Shown: positions 36,504-47,770, numbered from the stretch's first letter. The stretch is DNA of 64,000 nucleotides from Sporichthya brevicatena (GCF_039525035.1 NZ_BAAAHE010000024.1:1-64000), one strand, 5' to 3'. Numbers and translations: made by a program. Notes: a model not told the origin generated them from the letters alone.

Positions 36504-37463
36504 TCAGGCCGAGACGACCGCTGCGCCCTCGGACTCGGGCCTCGGCAGGGACACCGTGCCGCGGACGCGCATCGCGAGCACGACCCGGACCGTCGCGACC
36601 ACCAGGCAGCCGGCACCGAGCATGTGCAGCCCGACGAGCACCTCGGGGAGGTCGGTGAAGTACTGGACGTAGCCGAGCAGCCCCTGCGCCAGCTGGACAC
36701 CGAGCATCACCCGCGCGGCGACGATCAGCTCGCGCGGAGCGGCGGTCCGGACGAGCAGGACGTTGAGCGCCACGGTGCCCAGCACGAGCGCGAGAACCGT
36801 GTCCGCGTGGATCATCGAGAACAGGTGGGTGTCCAGGCCGGTCCGCGGGGCGTCGACGTCGCCGGCGTGCGGGCCGCTGCCGGTCACGATCGTGCCGAGG
36901 TAGAGCACGACGGCGGTCAGCGCGAGGAGGCCGAGCGCCAGCTGCTGCACCCGTGGCGCGACGACCCGGACCGGCGGTTCGTCGCCCTCGCCGATCCGTC
37001 GGTACAGCACGGTCGCGAGACCGATGAGGACCATCGACACCAGCAGGTGGCCCATGACGACCCACGGATTGAGGTCGGTCAGCACCGAGATGCCGCCGAT
37101 CACCGCCTGCGCCGGGATGCCGACGAACAGGACGACCGCGAGGCGCCGCAGGTCGGTCCGGGCCGGCCGGGAGCGCCAGACCCCGATGAGCGTGGCGAGC
37201 GCGACCGCGCCGAGGACGTAGGTGAGCAGCCGGTTGCCGAACTCGATCTGCTCGTGCAGACCGAGCTCGCCGGTCGGGACGAACGAGTCCTCGTGGCACC
37301 GGGGCCAGGTCGGGCACCCGAGGCCGGACCCGGTCAGACGCACCGCGCCGCCGGTCACGACGATCCCGATGTTCGCCACGATCGATGCCAGCGCCAGGCG
37401 CCGCAGGCCCACGGTCCCGGGCCGGAAGCGCTCGGACGCGCGCGCGGCCTGCAGCGGATTCAC
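36504..37463 (-). CDS. ctaA: heme A synthase (CtaA/COX15)
   Basis: A 319-residue membrane enzyme with eight predicted helices that oxidises heme O to heme A for aa3 oxidase. The conserved residues include GGAVRLTGSGLGCPTWPRC, with the extracytoplasmic Cys pair, and heme-ligand His in LHEQIEFGNR, VMGHLLVS, MIHADTV and VGLHMLGAG. Two adjacent GTG codons (37466 and 37463) are possible starts; the second is six bases after TACGAT, like other leaderless genes here. Family-B repeat copy 2 lies upstream. Confidence 0.92.
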   Translation of the reverse strand: MNPLQAARASERFRPGTVGLRRLALASIVANIGIVVTGGAVRLTGSGLGCPTWPRCHEDSFVPTGELGLHEQIEFGNRLLTYVLGAVALATLIGVWRSRPARTDLRRLAVVLFVGIPAQAVIGGISVLTDLNPWVVMGHLLVSMVLIGLATVLYRRIGEGDEPPVRVVAPRVQQLALGLLALTAVVLYLGTIVTGSGPHAGDVDAPRTGLDTHLFSMIHADTVLALVLGTVALNVLLVRTAAPRELIVAARVMLGVQLAQGLLGYVQYFTDLPEVLVGLHMLGAGCLVVATVRVVLAMRVRGTVSLPRPESEGAAVVSA

Positions 37464-37536
37464 CACGTCATCGTAGGTCGGGCCCCGGAGCCGTCCGCGC
37501 CCCGGACGGCCCTCCCCGGCGAGACCCTCGCCTCAT

Positions 37537-37594
37537 CTTCTCCCGCGCGCCGCGCCTATCGAGGCCGTGGGATGGGCGCGCCAGGCAGGAGAAG
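37537..37594. repeat. palindromic repeat family B, copy 2 (inverted)
   Basis: An imperfect palindrome with outer arms CTTCTCC and GGAGAAG. Its sequence is the reverse complement of the 35235 copy, including the loop (GTGGGAT against the other's TCCCAC). The inner stem is degenerate. It lies between the ctaB stop and the ctaA start. Confidence 0.65.
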
Positions 37595-37635
37595 ACGCGC
37601 CCCTACGGCCCGGGGCGAGGCGGGGCCGGGAGGGC

Positions 37636-38616
37636 CTAGAAGAGGACCGCGTCGACGGCGATGACGAGGAACAGCAGGGCGAGGTAGCTGTTCGAGAGGT
37701 GGAACAGGCGCATCGGGGAGAGGTGGACGCCGGTGACGCCGCGGCGGACGCGGGCGAGCAGGAGGTGGGACTCGGCGAGGATCACCGCACCGAAGACGGC
37801 CGCCGCGACGGGGTAGAGCCAGCCGGTGTTCGCGACCGGCCACAGGGCCAGCGAGCAGAGGACGGTGGCCCAGGTGTAGATCGTGATCTCGGTGATGACC
37901 CGGCGCTCGGTGGCGACGACGGGGAGCATCGGGACCCCGGCGGCGGCGTAGTCCTCCTTGTAGCGCATGGCGAGCGCCCAGAAGTGCGGCGGCGTCCAGA
38001 AGAACACCACCAGGAAGAGGATGACCGGCGCCCAGTCGAGGGAGTTGGTGACGGCGGTCCAGCCGATGAGCGGCGGGAAGCAGCCGGCGGCCCCGCCCCA
38101 GACGATGTTCTGCGACGTGCGCCGCTTGAGGAACATCGTGTAGCCGAAGACGTAGAACAGGTTCGCGGCCAGCGCGAGCGCGGCGGAGAGCCAGTTGACG
38201 GCCAGGCCGAGCAGCAGCGTCGCCGCGATCCCGAGGACGACGCCGAAGACGAGCGTCTCCCGCGCCGAGACCCCGTGCATCGGCAGCGGACGGCGCCGGG
38301 TGCGGCGCATCTGCAGGTCGATGTCGCGGTCGAGGTAGCAGTTGAGGACGTTCGCGCTGGCGGCGGCCATCGTCCCGCCGACGAGGGTGGCGAGCACGAG
38401 CCAGAGGTCCGGCACACCGCGCTCGGCGAGGAACATGACCGGCGCCGTGGTGACGAGCAGCAGCTCGATGATGCGCGGCTTCGTCAGGGCGACGTAGGCC
38501 CGGACCGTGTCGCCGAAACCACGTCGGCCGACAGTGACCTGAACCCCGGTGGCGGGGGTGAGATCGACAGTGGTCACTCGTACCTCGGGGGCGGTCGCAA
38601 AGGTGGTCACGCCCAT
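37636..38616 (-). CDS. ctaB: protoheme IX farnesyltransferase (heme O synthase, CtaB/COX10)
   Basis: A 326-residue polytopic prenyltransferase that attaches farnesyl to heme B. The first Asp-rich site is [19 protein letters not shown] and the second is in [13 protein letters not shown], with [19 protein letters not shown] between. The frame runs to a GTG at 38652, but a TACAGT box overlaps that codon, so transcription should begin after it; the ATG at 38616 has GGAG five bases upstream and is preferred. It is divergent from tkt. Confidence 0.93.
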   Translation of the reverse strand: MGVTTFATAPEVRVTTVDLTPATGVQVTVGRRGFGDTVRAYVALTKPRIIELLLVTTAPVMFLAERGVPDLWLVLATLVGGTMAAASANVLNCYLDRDIDLQMRRTRRRPLPMHGVSARETLVFGVVLGIAATLLLGLAVNWLSAALALAANLFYVFGYTMFLKRRTSQNIVWGGAAGCFPPLIGWTAVTNSLDWAPVILFLVVFFWTPPHFWALAMRYKEDYAAAGVPMLPVVATERRVITEITIYTWATVLCSLALWPVANTGWLYPVAAAVFGAVILAESHLLLARVRRGVTGVHLSPMRLFHLSNSYLALLFLVIAVDAVLF

Positions 38617-38650
38617 GCCGGCTCCGAACGGGCGGCGACGAGCGGCACTC

Positions 38651-38656
38651 ACTGTA
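38651..38656 (-). promoter_or_regulatory. -10 box for ctaB
   Basis: TACAGT on the minus strand. A start point about seven bases downstream gives a leader near 28 nt with a GGAG before the ATG at 38616. No clear -35 element is seen. Confidence 0.4.
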
Positions 38657-38835
38657 ACCCCGCGCCCCGACCCCTCCGGCGCTCGGGTGCCGATTGCTGC
38701 GTCACATCCTCGGGAAGGGCTCGGATAGGGTCGGTTTCCATCCAGTCAACACCGGCGTCAACACCCGTGTCGACAGCCGGAAGGGTCCCCGGGAAGCGGG
38801 GTCAGGTCGGAACTTCCCGAGAGGAGACCGTCGTA

Positions 38836-40923
38836 GTGAGCCCGTCGAAGAGCAGTCTCGACCCGGCGTGGTCGGAGCTGGACGCGCGTGCGGTGGACAC
38901 CGCCCGCATCCTGGCGATGGACGCGGTGGAGGCGGCCGGCAACGGTCACCCCGGTACCGCGATGAGCCTCGCCCCCGCGGCGTACCTCACCTACCAGCGG
39001 CTGCTGCGGCACGACCCGACCGACCCGAACTGGCTGGGGCGTGACCGCTTCGTCCTCTCCTGCGGTCACTCGAGCCTGACGCAGTACGTGCAGCTCTACC
39101 TCTCGGGCTACGGGCTGACGCTCGACGACCTGCGCCACCTGCGCCAGTGGGGCTCACTGACCCCGGGCCACCCCGAGCACGGCCACACCGCCGGTGTCGA
39201 GACGACGACGGGCCCGCTCGGGCAGGGCGTCGCGACCGCGGTCGGCATGGCGATGGCCGCCCGCCGCACGCGCTTCCTGTTCGACCCCGAGGCCGCGCCC
39301 GGCGAGAGCGTCTTCGACCACACCGTCTACGTGTTCGCCTCCGACGGCGACATGGAGGAGGGCGTCGCGTCCGAGGCCTCGAGCCTCGCGGGGACGCAGA
39401 AGCTCGGCAACCTCGTCGTCCTCTACGACGACAACCACATCTCGATCGAGGGCGACACCGACGTCGCGTTCACCGAGGACGTGCTCGCGCGGTACGCCGC
39501 CTACGGCTGGCACACGCAGCGCGTCGACGACGCGAACGACATCGAGGCCCTCCACGCCGCGCTGACGGCGGCCCGGGATCACCACGACGCCCCGAGCATC
39601 ATCGCGATGCGCTCGATCATCGCCTGGCCCGCTCCGAACGCGCAGAACACCGGCAAGTCGCACGGTTCCGCCCTCGGCAAGGACGAGGTCGCCGCGACCA
39701 AGGAGGTGCTCGGGTTCGACCCGGCGCAGTCCTTCCAGGTCGAGGACGAGGTCCTCGCCCACGCCCGCGGCGTCGTCGACCGCGGTCGCGCACTGCACGC
39801 CGAGTGGGACACCCGCTACCAGGCCTGGCGCGAGGCCCACCCCGAGCGCGCCGCCGAGCTCGACCGCATGCGCGCCCGCCGGCTCCCCGAGGGCTGGGCG
39901 GCGAAGCTGCCCGAGTTCGGAGTGGGCAAGTCCGTCGCGACCCGCAAGGCCTCCGGCGAGACCCTGAATGCCATTGCCGCCGTGGTCCCCGAACTGTGGG
40001 GCGGCTCGGCCGACCTCGCCGAGTCCAACAACACGTGGATCGAGGGCGAGCCCAGCTTCCTGCCCGTCGGGTCGACGGCGAAGAACGCCGACCCGGCCGG
40101 GCGCAACATCCACTTCGGCGTCCGCGAGTTCGCGATGGGCGCGGCGATGAACGGCATCGCGCTCGACGGGACGTTCCGCCCCTACGGCGGCACCTTCCTC
40201 GTGTTCTCCGACTACATGCGCGGCGCGGTCCGCCTCGGCGCGCTGATGAAGCAGCCGGTCGTGCACGTGTGGACGCACGACTCGATCGGCCTCGGCGAGG
40301 ACGGCCCGACGCACCAGCCGATCGAGCACCTGTGGGCGCTGCGGGCGATCCCGGGCCTCGACGTCGTCCGCCCCGGCGACGCGAACGAGACCGTCGCCGC
40401 CTGGCGGACCATCCTCGAGAACCCGAACGGTCCGGCCGCGCTGGCGCTGACCCGCCAGAACCTGCCGACGCTGGAGGGCACGTCCGCCGAGGGCGTCGCC
40501 CGCGGCGGGTACGTCCTGGCCGAGGCCGGCTCCGGCCTGCCCGACCTGATCCTGATCGCGACGGGCAGCGAGCTCCAGCTCGCGGTCGAGGCCCGCGCTG
40601 CCCTCGAGGCCGAGGGCGTCCCGACGCGCGTCGTGTCCATGCCGTGCGTCGAGTGGTTCCAGGCCCAGGACCAGTCCTACCGCGACACCGTCCTCCCGCC
40701 GCGGGTGCAGGCCCGCGTCGCCGTCGAGGCCGGCATCGCACAGGGCTGGTGGCGCTACGTCGGCGACGGCGGCGAGGTCGTGGGCATCGAGCACTACGGC
40801 GCCTCCGCCCCCTACGCCACGCTGTTCGAGCAGTTCGGCATCACCGCACCCGCCGTCGTCGCGGCTGCGCACCGCTCGCTCGCCCGTACCCGTGGCGAGA
40901 AGGGTTCCAAGACCGGTAACTGA
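38836..40923 (+). CDS. tkt: transketolase
   Basis: A 695-residue thiamine-diphosphate enzyme that moves two-carbon units between sugar phosphates. The TPP motif runs from ASDGDMEEG to [25 protein letters not shown] and [15 protein letters not shown] are transketolase signatures. The reading frame is open far upstream, but GTG 38836 has AGGAGA upstream and begins the conserved chain. It is first in the tkt-tal-pgi-zwf-opcA-pgl operon. Confidence 0.95.
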   Translation: MSPSKSSLDPAWSELDARAVDTARILAMDAVEAAGNGHPGTAMSLAPAAYLTYQRLLRHDPTDPNWLGRDRFVLSCGHSSLTQYVQLYLSGYGLTLDDLRHLRQWGSLTPGHPEHGHTAGVETTTGPLGQGVATAVGMAMAARRTRFLFDPEAAPGESVFDHTVYVFASDGDMEEGVASEASSLAGTQKLGNLVVLYDDNHISIEGDTDVAFTEDVLARYAAYGWHTQRVDDANDIEALHAALTAARDHHDAPSIIAMRSIIAWPAPNAQNTGKSHGSALGKDEVAATKEVLGFDPAQSFQVEDEVLAHARGVVDRGRALHAEWDTRYQAWREAHPERAAELDRMRARRLPEGWAAKLPEFGVGKSVATRKASGETLNAIAAVVPELWGGSADLAESNNTWIEGEPSFLPVGSTAKNADPAGRNIHFGVREFAMGAAMNGIALDGTFRPYGGTFLVFSDYMRGAVRLGALMKQPVVHVWTHDSIGLGEDGPTHQPIEHLWALRAIPGLDVVRPGDANETVAAWRTILENPNGPAALALTRQNLPTLEGTSAEGVARGGYVLAEAGSGLPDLILIATGSELQLAVEARAALEAEGVPTRVVSMPCVEWFQAQDQSYRDTVLPPRVQARVAVEAGIAQGWWRYVGDGGEVVGIEHYGASAPYATLFEQFGITAPAVVAAAHRSLARTRGEKGSKTGN

Positions 40924-40964
40924 CCGATCGTCAGGTTGCCCGTACGCAAGGAAGAAGGAAGATC

Positions 40965-42083
40965 GTGGGAACCGAGAATCTGCGCCGCCTCTCCGAGGCG
41001 GGCGTCGCCATCTGGCTCGACGACCTCTCGCGTGAGCGCCTGCAGAAGGGCACGCTCGCGGCGATGGTGCGCGACTCCTACGTCGTGGGCGTGACGACCA
41101 ACCCGTCGATCTTCCAGAACGCGGTGTCCAAGTCCGACCTCTACGACCCGCAGGTGCACGACCTCGCGGTGCGCGGCGTGCACGTGGACGAGGCGGTCCG
41201 CTCGATCACCACGGCCGACGTCCGCGAGGCGTGCGACGTGCTGCGCAGCGTCTACGACGCGAGCGACGGCGTCGACGGCCGCGTCTCGATCGAGGTCGAC
41301 CCCCGGTTCGCGCACGACACCGACAAGACCGTCGCCGAGGCCCGGTTCCTGTGGTGGGCGGTCGACCGGCCGAACCTCTACATCAAGATCCCGGCCACCG
41401 TCGAAGGCCTGCCGGCGATCGCGCAGTGCCTGGCCGAGGGCATCAGCGTCAACGTCACGCTGATCTTCTCGCTCGAGCGCTACCGCGCGGTGATGGACGC
41501 CTTCCTCGAAGGCATGGAGCGTGCCCAGAAGGCGGGTCTGCCGCTGGAGCGGATCGGGTCGGTCGCGAGCTTCTTCGTCTCCCGCGTCGACACCGAGATC
41601 GACAAGCGGCTGGACAAGCTGGGCACCGACGAGGCCAAGGCGCTGCGCGGCAAGGCTGCGGTCGCGAACGCCCGCCTGGCGTTCGAGGCCTACGAGGAGA
41701 TCTTCGCCTCGGCGCGCTGGACCGCCCTCGCCGCCGCCGGCGCCAAGCCGCAGCGACCGCTGTGGGCCTCCACCGGCGTCAAGGACCCGGCCTACCCGGA
41801 CACCCTCTACGTCGACGAGCTCGTCACCGCCGGCGTGGTCAACACGATGCCGGAGGCCACCCTCGACGCGGTCGCCGACCACTCCGCCACCACCGGCGAC
41901 ACGGTCCGCGCGCACTACGCCGAGGCCAAGCAGGTCCTCGCCGACCTCGCCACGATCGGCATCGACTACGACGACGTCGTGAACCTGCTCGAGCGCGAGG
42001 GCGTCGAGAAGTTCATCACCGCCTGGAACGACCTCCTCGGCTCCGTCGGCGCCGAGCTGACCCGCCTGGGGGGCGAGGAGTGA
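40965..42083 (+). CDS. tal: transaldolase
   Basis: A 372-residue cytosolic enzyme of the non-oxidative pentose phosphate branch. The Schiff-base Lys is in NLYIKIPAT and the N-terminal substrate loop is GVTTNPSIF, as in the long actinobacterial transaldolases. A GGAAG box precedes the GTG start. The gene overlaps pgi by GTGA. Confidence 0.95.
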   Translation: MGTENLRRLSEAGVAIWLDDLSRERLQKGTLAAMVRDSYVVGVTTNPSIFQNAVSKSDLYDPQVHDLAVRGVHVDEAVRSITTADVREACDVLRSVYDASDGVDGRVSIEVDPRFAHDTDKTVAEARFLWWAVDRPNLYIKIPATVEGLPAIAQCLAEGISVNVTLIFSLERYRAVMDAFLEGMERAQKAGLPLERIGSVASFFVSRVDTEIDKRLDKLGTDEAKALRGKAAVANARLAFEAYEEIFASARWTALAAAGAKPQRPLWASTGVKDPAYPDTLYVDELVTAGVVNTMPEATLDAVADHSATTGDTVRAHYAEAKQVLADLATIGIDYDDVVNLLEREGVEKFITAWNDLLGSVGAELTRLGGEE

Positions 42084-43750
42084 CGACGAGCGACAAGGCA
42101 CCCAACCCGTTCAACACCTACGCCCAGGAGGGCGGGGGCTGCCGCGTCCGCCTGTCCGGCGAGGAGGTCCGCGCCCCCGCCGGGTTCGCCCTGCGCGCCG
42201 CGTCGGTCCACGAGGTCGTGCAGCGCCTCGCCGCGAAGGACGCCACGCTCTGGGGCGACGCCGCCACCGAGGAGGCCGCGATCCGGCTCGGCTGGCTCGA
42301 CCTGCCGACCAGTTCGCGTGAGCTGCTCCCCCGCATCGCCGAGGTCCGCGCGGGCCTGCAGGCCGACGGGCTCGACCACGTCGTGCTCGCGGGCATGGGT
42401 GGCTCGTCGCTCGCGCCCGAGGTGATCTGCCGCAACGCCGGTGTCGAGCTCACCGTCCTCGACACCACGGACGCCAACCAGATCCGCCGGACGCTCGCCG
42501 ACCGCCTCGACCGCACCGTGGTCGTCGTCGCGAGCAAGAGCGGCGGGACCATCGAGACCGACAGCCACCGTCGCGCCTACATCCAGGCCTTTCGGGACGC
42601 GGGCCTGTCGGACGAGCAGATCGCTGCGCGGTTCGTCGTCGTCACCGACCCGGGTTCGCCGCTCGAGGAGATCGCGACCGAGGGCAACTACCGCGCGCTC
42701 TTCCTCGCGGACCCGAACGTCGGCGGCCGGTACAGCGCGCTGTCCGCGTTCGGCCTCGTGCCGAGCGGTCTCGCCGGCGCGGACGTCGCGAAGCTCCTCG
42801 ACGAGGCCGCCGAACTCCGCCCCGCGCTGGAGCAGCTCGGCGACAACCCGGGCCTGCTGCTCGGCGCCGCGCTCAGCGGCGCCGCGACCCACAGCCGCGA
42901 GAAGCTCGTGCTCGCCAACACCGACCCCGCCCTGGAGGGTTTCGGCGACTGGGTCGAGCAGCTGATCGCCGAGTCCAGCGGCAAGGAGGGCAAAGGCCTC
43001 CTCCCCGTCATCGTCGAGGGCATCGACGCCCCCGGCTGGGCGGACATCGGCCCGGACGCGGTGCGCGCCACCCTCGGCGACGTCGACGGTTCGGAGATCC
43101 GGATCACCAGCGGCCCGCTCGGCGCGCAGTTCCTGCTCTGGGAGTGGGCGACCGCCTTCATGGGCTGGGGCCTGCACACGAGCCCGTTCGACCAGCCCAA
43201 CGTCACCGAGTCCAAGGACAACACCGCGCGGCTGCTCGAGTCCGCCACCGACGGCGTGCTCGACGTCCCGGCGCCGCTGTTCACCGACGGCCCGATCGAG
43301 GTCCACGGCGACCAGGCACTCCTCGGCGAGGCGAAGTCGCTCGTCGACGCACTTGAGCTGATTCTGCGTCAGGTCCAGCCGACGGGGTACCTGGCCCTCA
43401 TGGCCTACCTCGACCGGTTCGCCGACGCGGACATCGCCCGGCTGCGGCCCGCGCTGGCCAGGCTGCTCGCCGGCCCGCAGGTCACCTTCGGCTGGGGCCC
43501 GCGGTTCCTGCACTCGACGGGGCAGTTCCACAAGGGCGGCCAACCGGTCGGTGTCTTCCTCCAGATCACCGGTGCCGTCGAGGAGGACCTGCCCATCCCG
43601 GGCCGGCCGTACAGCTTCGCCACGCTGCAGATGGCGCAGGCCCTCGGCGACCTCGGCGCTCTCCAGAGCCGCAACCGCCCGGCCCTCCGGCTCCATCTCA
43701 CCGACCGCAAGGCGGGCATCGCCACGCTGCTCGCGGCCTTCGGCGCGTGA
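42080..43750 (+). CDS. pgi: glucose-6-phosphate isomerase
   Basis: A 556-residue sugar isomerase of the short actinobacterial type that sits in the tkt operon. The phosphate-binding SIS motif is [12 protein letters not shown], preceded by [22 protein letters not shown] and [13 protein letters not shown] carry the catalytic Glu/His region. It joins glycolysis to the oxidative pentose pathway. It starts inside the tal stop and ends 24 bp before zwf. Confidence 0.92.
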   Translation: MTTSDKAPNPFNTYAQEGGGCRVRLSGEEVRAPAGFALRAASVHEVVQRLAAKDATLWGDAATEEAAIRLGWLDLPTSSRELLPRIAEVRAGLQADGLDHVVLAGMGGSSLAPEVICRNAGVELTVLDTTDANQIRRTLADRLDRTVVVVASKSGGTIETDSHRRAYIQAFRDAGLSDEQIAARFVVVTDPGSPLEEIATEGNYRALFLADPNVGGRYSALSAFGLVPSGLAGADVAKLLDEAAELRPALEQLGDNPGLLLGAALSGAATHSREKLVLANTDPALEGFGDWVEQLIAESSGKEGKGLLPVIVEGIDAPGWADIGPDAVRATLGDVDGSEIRITSGPLGAQFLLWEWATAFMGWGLHTSPFDQPNVTESKDNTARLLESATDGVLDVPAPLFTDGPIEVHGDQALLGEAKSLVDALELILRQVQPTGYLALMAYLDRFADADIARLRPALARLLAGPQVTFGWGPRFLHSTGQFHKGGQPVGVFLQITGAVEEDLPIPGRPYSFATLQMAQALGDLGALQSRNRPALRLHLTDRKAGIATLLAAFGA

Positions 43751-43774
43751 CGGTCGGTGCGTGACGGTCGGGGC

Positions 43775-45295
43775 ATGACTGCGAACCCGCTCCGCGACCC
43801 GCGCGACAAGCGCCTGCCGCGGATCGCGGGGCCGTGCAGCCTCGTCGTCTTCGGCGTCACCGGCGACCTCGCGCGTCGCAAGGTGATGCCGGCGATCTAC
43901 GACCTGGCCAACCGCGGGTTGCTGCCCCCGGGCTTCTCCCTCGTCGGGTACGCCCGCCGGGACTGGGAGGACCAGGACTTCTCGCAGGTCGTCCACGACG
44001 CGGTGAGGGAGAACGCGCGGACGCCGTTCCGCGAGGAGACCTGGGCGTCGCTGTCCGAGGGCATGCGCTTCGTCCCGGGCGACTTCGGTGACGACGCCGC
44101 GTTCGGGACGCTCGCCAAGACCCTCGCCGAGCTCGACGAGAGCCGAGGCACCGGGGGCAACCACGCCTTCTACCTCTCGATCCCGCCGAAGTTCTTCGCC
44201 GAGGTGGTCGGCCAGCTCAAGGAGCACGGCCTGACCGACTCGCACGGGGACTCGTGGCGGCGGGTCGTCATCGAGAAGCCGTTCGGCCACGACCTCGCGA
44301 GCGCCCAGGAGCTGAACCGGATCGTCGAGGAGGTCTTCCCGCCCTCGTCGGTGTTCCGGATCGACCACTACCTCGGCAAGGAGACGGTCCAGAACATCCT
44401 GGCGCTGCGTTTCGCGAACCAACTCTTCGAGCCGATCTGGAACCGCAACTTCGTCGACCACGTGCAGATCACGATGGCCGAGGACATCGGCATCGGCGGC
44501 CGCGCCGGCTACTACGACGGGATCGGCGCCGCCCGCGACGTCCTGCAGAACCATCTGCTCCAGCTGCTCGCGCTCACGGCGATGGAGGAGCCGGTCTCGT
44601 TCTCCCCCGACGACCTGCGCGCGGAGAAGGAGAAGGTGCTCTCCGCGATCCGGCTGCCGGCCGACCTCGCCGGCTCGACCGCCCGCGGGCGCTACACCGC
44701 CGGCTGGCAGGGCGGCGAGAAGGTCGTCGGCTACTGCGAGGAGGAGGGCATCCCCGCCGACTCGACCACCGAGACCTACGCCGCCGTGAAGCTCGAACTC
44801 GACACTCGCCGCTGGGCCGGGGTGCCGTTCTACCTGCGCACCGGCAAACGCCTCGGCCGGCGGGTCACGGAGGTCGCGCTCGTGTTCCAGCGGGTGCCGC
44901 ACCTGCCGTTCGAGACCACGGCCACCGAGGAGCTCGGCCAGAACGCCCTGGTGTGCCGGATCCAGCCGGACGAGGGCACGACGGTGCGCTTCGGCTCGAA
45001 GGTGCCCGGCTCGGCCATGGAGGTCCGGGACGTGACGATGGACTTCGCCTACGGCGGCGCCTTCACCGAGAGCTCACCCGAGGCCTACGAACGGCTCATC
45101 CTCGACGTCCTGCTCGGCGACCCGCCGTTGTTCCCCCGCGCCCGTGAGGTCGAGCTGTCCTGGCAGGTCCTCGACCCGATCGAGGAGTTCTGGGCGACCC
45201 AGGGTTCGCCCGAGGGCTACGCCGCCGGCACCTGGGGGCCACCGAGTGCGGACGAGTTGCTGGCGCGCGACGGTCGGGTCTGGCGGCGCCCGTGA
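43775..45295 (+). CDS. zwf: glucose-6-phosphate 1-dehydrogenase
   Basis: A 506-residue NADP-dependent enzyme that opens the oxidative pentose phosphate path. The cofactor motif is [10 protein letters not shown] near the N-terminus and the active site is RIDHYLGKE. Two starts exist: GTG 43757 and ATG 43775; the ATG matches the usual [11 protein letters not shown] beginning of the family. Its stop overlaps the opcA start (GTGA). Confidence 0.95.
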   Translation: MTANPLRDPRDKRLPRIAGPCSLVVFGVTGDLARRKVMPAIYDLANRGLLPPGFSLVGYARRDWEDQDFSQVVHDAVRENARTPFREETWASLSEGMRFVPGDFGDDAAFGTLAKTLAELDESRGTGGNHAFYLSIPPKFFAEVVGQLKEHGLTDSHGDSWRRVVIEKPFGHDLASAQELNRIVEEVFPPSSVFRIDHYLGKETVQNILALRFANQLFEPIWNRNFVDHVQITMAEDIGIGGRAGYYDGIGAARDVLQNHLLQLLALTAMEEPVSFSPDDLRAEKEKVLSAIRLPADLAGSTARGRYTAGWQGGEKVVGYCEEEGIPADSTTETYAAVKLELDTRRWAGVPFYLRTGKRLGRRVTEVALVFQRVPHLPFETTATEELGQNALVCRIQPDEGTTVRFGSKVPGSAMEVRDVTMDFAYGGAFTESSPEAYERLILDVLLGDPPLFPRAREVELSWQVLDPIEEFWATQGSPEGYAAGTWGPPSADELLARDGRVWRRP

Positions 45296-46203
45296 GTGAG
45301 GTTCTGACCAACACCACCGCGTCGGCGATCGGGCGTGCGCTGATCGCGGCCCGGCGGGCCGGCGGCAGCCAGGCGACCGGGCAGGTCCTGACGCTGGTGG
45401 TCGTGACCGACGGCGAGGAGCACACCGAGGCGGTCGAGGCGGCGGTGCGGAGCGCGGCCGAGCACCCGGCGCGGATCCTCGTCGCCCGGCGGCGGCCCGA
45501 CTCCGGCGTCGCGCGACTGGACGCCGAGGTGTGCGGCAGCGGCGAGCGCGGTCCCGGTGAACTCGTGGTGCTCGATCTGCACGGCGAGCTGGCCGCGCAC
45601 GGCGGCTCCGTCGTGCTGCCACTGCTCGGCCCCGACGCGCCCGTCGTCACCTTCTGGCCCGGCGAGCCGCCGGACGACCCGGCCGCGGACCCGATCGGCG
45701 CGCTGAGCCAGCGGCGGATCACCGACCTCGCGTCGGCCGCGGATCCCCGCGCCGCGCTCGCCCGGCGGGCCGCGACGTACGCCGAGGGCGACACCGACCT
45801 GTCCTGGACGAGGCTGACCCGCTGGCGCAGCGTCCTCGCCGCCGCGTTCGACCAGCCGCATGCCGCCGTCGAGAGCGGCGTCCTGGCCGGGGAACCCGAC
45901 AGCCCGAGCACCGAACTCCTCGCGCGCTGGCTGGAGCTTCGCCTCGGTGTCCCGATCGAGCGCCGGACCTCCGACGGCCCCGGCCTGACCGAGGTCCGCC
46001 TGCGCACCCCGGACGGCGAGATCGCGGTCGTGCGCACCGACGGCGCTCTTGCCACCCTGTGCGCCCCCGGCTGGCCGGAGCGCCCGATCGCGCTCCCCCG
46101 CCGGTCCCTCTCCGAGCTGATGGCGGAGGAACTGCGCCGCCTCGACCCGGACGAGATCTTCGCCGAGTGCCTCGCCGCCGTTCCCGCCCGCCAGCCCGTC
46201 TGA
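45292..46203 (+). CDS. opcA: OpcA, assembly factor of glucose-6-phosphate dehydrogenase
   Basis: A 303-residue protein that follows zwf in actinobacteria and cyanobacteria and is needed for assembly or allosteric activation of the dehydrogenase. Family features include [30 protein letters not shown] and WLELRLG. There are no membrane segments. GTG start within the zwf stop, so the two are coupled. Confidence 0.92.
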   Translation: MSEVLTNTTASAIGRALIAARRAGGSQATGQVLTLVVVTDGEEHTEAVEAAVRSAAEHPARILVARRRPDSGVARLDAEVCGSGERGPGELVVLDLHGELAAHGGSVVLPLLGPDAPVVTFWPGEPPDDPAADPIGALSQRRITDLASAADPRAALARRAATYAEGDTDLSWTRLTRWRSVLAAAFDQPHAAVESGVLAGEPDSPSTELLARWLELRLGVPIERRTSDGPGLTEVRLRTPDGEIAVVRTDGALATLCAPGWPERPIALPRRSLSELMAEELRRLDPDEIFAECLAAVPARQPV

Positions 46204-46240
46204 CTGATCCGCCGCACCCGTCACGCACAGGAGCACCTGC

Positions 46241-47020
46241 ATGGCCACCACCGTCCTGGTCCACCGCGACCCGCCGACCCTCGCCGCCGCCGTCGCGGCG
46301 CGCCTCGTGACCCGTCTCGTCGACGTGCAGGCGGCGACCGGACGGGCGTCGGTGGTCCTCACCGGGGGCAGCGTCGGCATCGCCACCCTCGGGGCGCTCG
46401 CGGACATGCCGGCCCGCGACGCGATCGACTGGCGCAACCTCGACATCTGGTGGGGCGACGAGCGCTTCCTGCCGCTCGGGCACGCCGACCGCAACGAGAC
46501 CCAGGCCCGTGCGGCCCTGCTCGACAAGGTCGGCGTCGACCCGGCGCGGGTGCACCCGATGCCCGCGAGCGACGGACCCGACGGCGACGACCCGGAGGCT
46601 GCCGCCGAGCGCTACGCCGCGGAACTCAAGGCCGCGGCGCGGCCGGAGGACCACGGCATCGCGCCCAGCTTCGACGTGTGCCTGCTCGGCGTCGGCCCGG
46701 ACGGGCACGTCGCCTCCCTGTTCCCGGAGAAGCCGGCGCTGTACGAGGAGGTCCGCTCCGTCGTCGGGGTCCGGGGATCCCCCAAGCCGCCGCCCACGCG
46801 CATCAGCCTGACGATGCCGACGATCCGCGGCGCCAAGGAGGTCTGGTTCGTCGTCGCCGGCGAGGACAAGGCGTCGGCGGTCCACCTCGCGCTCTCCGGC
46901 GCGGGGCCGATGCAGATCCCGGCAGCGGGCGCCTCCGGCCGGACGCGGACCCTCTGGCTGCTCGACCGGGCCGCGGCGTCCAAGCTCCCGCCGTCGCTCG
47001 CGCGGCTGGCCTCTCCCTGA
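46241..47020 (+). CDS. pgl: 6-phosphogluconolactonase
   Basis: A 259-residue lactonase of the NagB/DevB fold that hydrolyses 6-phosphogluconolactone, completing the oxidative branch encoded by the operon. Motifs are TGGSVG near the N-terminus, WWGDERF and GVGPDGHVASLFP. AGGAG precedes the ATG. It is the last gene of the operon and faces a convergent HEPN gene across 36 bp with no clear hairpin. Confidence 0.94.
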   Translation: MATTVLVHRDPPTLAAAVAARLVTRLVDVQAATGRASVVLTGGSVGIATLGALADMPARDAIDWRNLDIWWGDERFLPLGHADRNETQARAALLDKVGVDPARVHPMPASDGPDGDDPEAAAERYAAELKAAARPEDHGIAPSFDVCLLGVGPDGHVASLFPEKPALYEEVRSVVGVRGSPKPPPTRISLTMPTIRGAKEVWFVVAGEDKASAVHLALSGAGPMQIPAAGASGRTRTLWLLDRAAASKLPPSLARLASP

Positions 47021-47056
47021 CGCCGGCTCTGACGCGACTCTGACGCTGTCTCAGCT

Positions 47057-47479
47057 CTAGAGGCAGGCCGCCTGCGGGCAGGGCACATCGAGCATGGCAG
47101 CGACGAGGGCGACGAACGTCGCCGCGTCCCGCATCAGGTCGTCGGCCTCGCGGGCCGTGACGGAGCGGGTGAGGCCCGCCTCCGCCGCGGCGCGCTTGCC
47201 GGCGTTGGCGGCGAAGAACGCGGCCCACTCCGAGAGCTCGGGCGCGACCACGACGAGCAGTTCCCACGCGGAGCGCGGGCGGCGCCGCTTGCCCGTCACG
47301 GGCTGCGCGCGGACCGCAAGGACGGCAGCCGCGCCGCGGAGCGCGGCGAGGTGGGCGGCGGCGTACCGGTCGACGGGACGCGTCGCTGCGTTCGCGGCGG
47401 CCAGGCAGTGGCCGGCGGCGTTCAGCAGCTCCGGCGCCCCGGAACGCGGCGCGGCCGGGTGCTCGATGACCAGGCTCAT
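47057..47479 (-). CDS. SAV_6107-type HEPN domain protein
   Basis: A 140-residue all-helical protein of the actinobacterial SAV_6107 HEPN family. The pattern is a run of Ala-rich helices with LLNAAGHCLAAANAA, YAAAHLAALRGAAAVL and ARPRSAWELLVVVAPELSEWA-like spacing. From memory, relatives are linked to SOS mutagenesis genes (imuB, dnaE2); neither is in the window. The ATG has AGGAG six bases upstream. A consensus SOS box at 47622 lies 143 bp upstream. Confidence 0.75.
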   Translation of the reverse strand: MSLVIEHPAAPRSGAPELLNAAGHCLAAANAATRPVDRYAAAHLAALRGAAAVLAVRAQPVTGKRRRPRSAWELLVVVAPELSEWAAFFAANAGKRAAAEAGLTRSVTAREADDLMRDAATFVALVAAMLDVPCPQAACL

Positions 47480-47621
47480 GTCGACTCCTCGCTCTCCCGT
47501 GCGGCCCCGGGCGGACCGGGACCGAGCTCTCCCACCGGGCCGGGCGGGCGGGGGTCGAGGCCGGCCGCCCGGCCGGTGAGTGGTGTCGAACCGGTCCGAG
47601 CGACCGCGGGGGGTCAGTCGC

Positions 47622-47637
47622 TCGAACATCTGTTCGA
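47622..47637. promoter_or_regulatory. LexA-type SOS box
   Basis: TCGAACATCTGTTCGA matches the actinobacterial consensus TCGAAC-N4-GTTCGA at every fixed position. It is 143 bp before the HEPN gene and 220 bp before the AMIN-like gene. LexA control of the HEPN gene is inference. Confidence 0.7.
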
Positions 47638-47770
47638 CACGGAGAACAGTGCCCCCCACCCCCGACAATCTGGCAAGCACCGATGTCTCCGGCGCGCCGC
47701 CGCCCGAAAAATTTGTCCGGTAAGTCCGGTAAACCGATTCGCACCCCTCGGCGTCTCCTGTGCAGTCACC

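Noticed and set aside
37567-38835. Long upstream extension of the transketolase frame.
   Set aside because: It is antisense to ctaB and lacks features of a protein; the GTG at 38836 has a Shine-Dalgarno and begins the conserved part.
38653-38835. Possible riboswitch or attenuator before tkt.
   Set aside because: No conserved fold or leader peptide could be recognised; only promoter-like elements are visible.
41966-44902. A 978-residue open frame on the minus strand across tal, pgi and zwf.
   Set aside because: It is a GC-caused antisense shadow; the plus strand encodes three clear enzymes with motifs and coupled starts.
47480-47625. N-terminal extension of the HEPN protein starting at the ATG inside the SOS box.
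   Set aside because: The added residues are low-complexity and the ATG at 47479 has a good Shine-Dalgarno.
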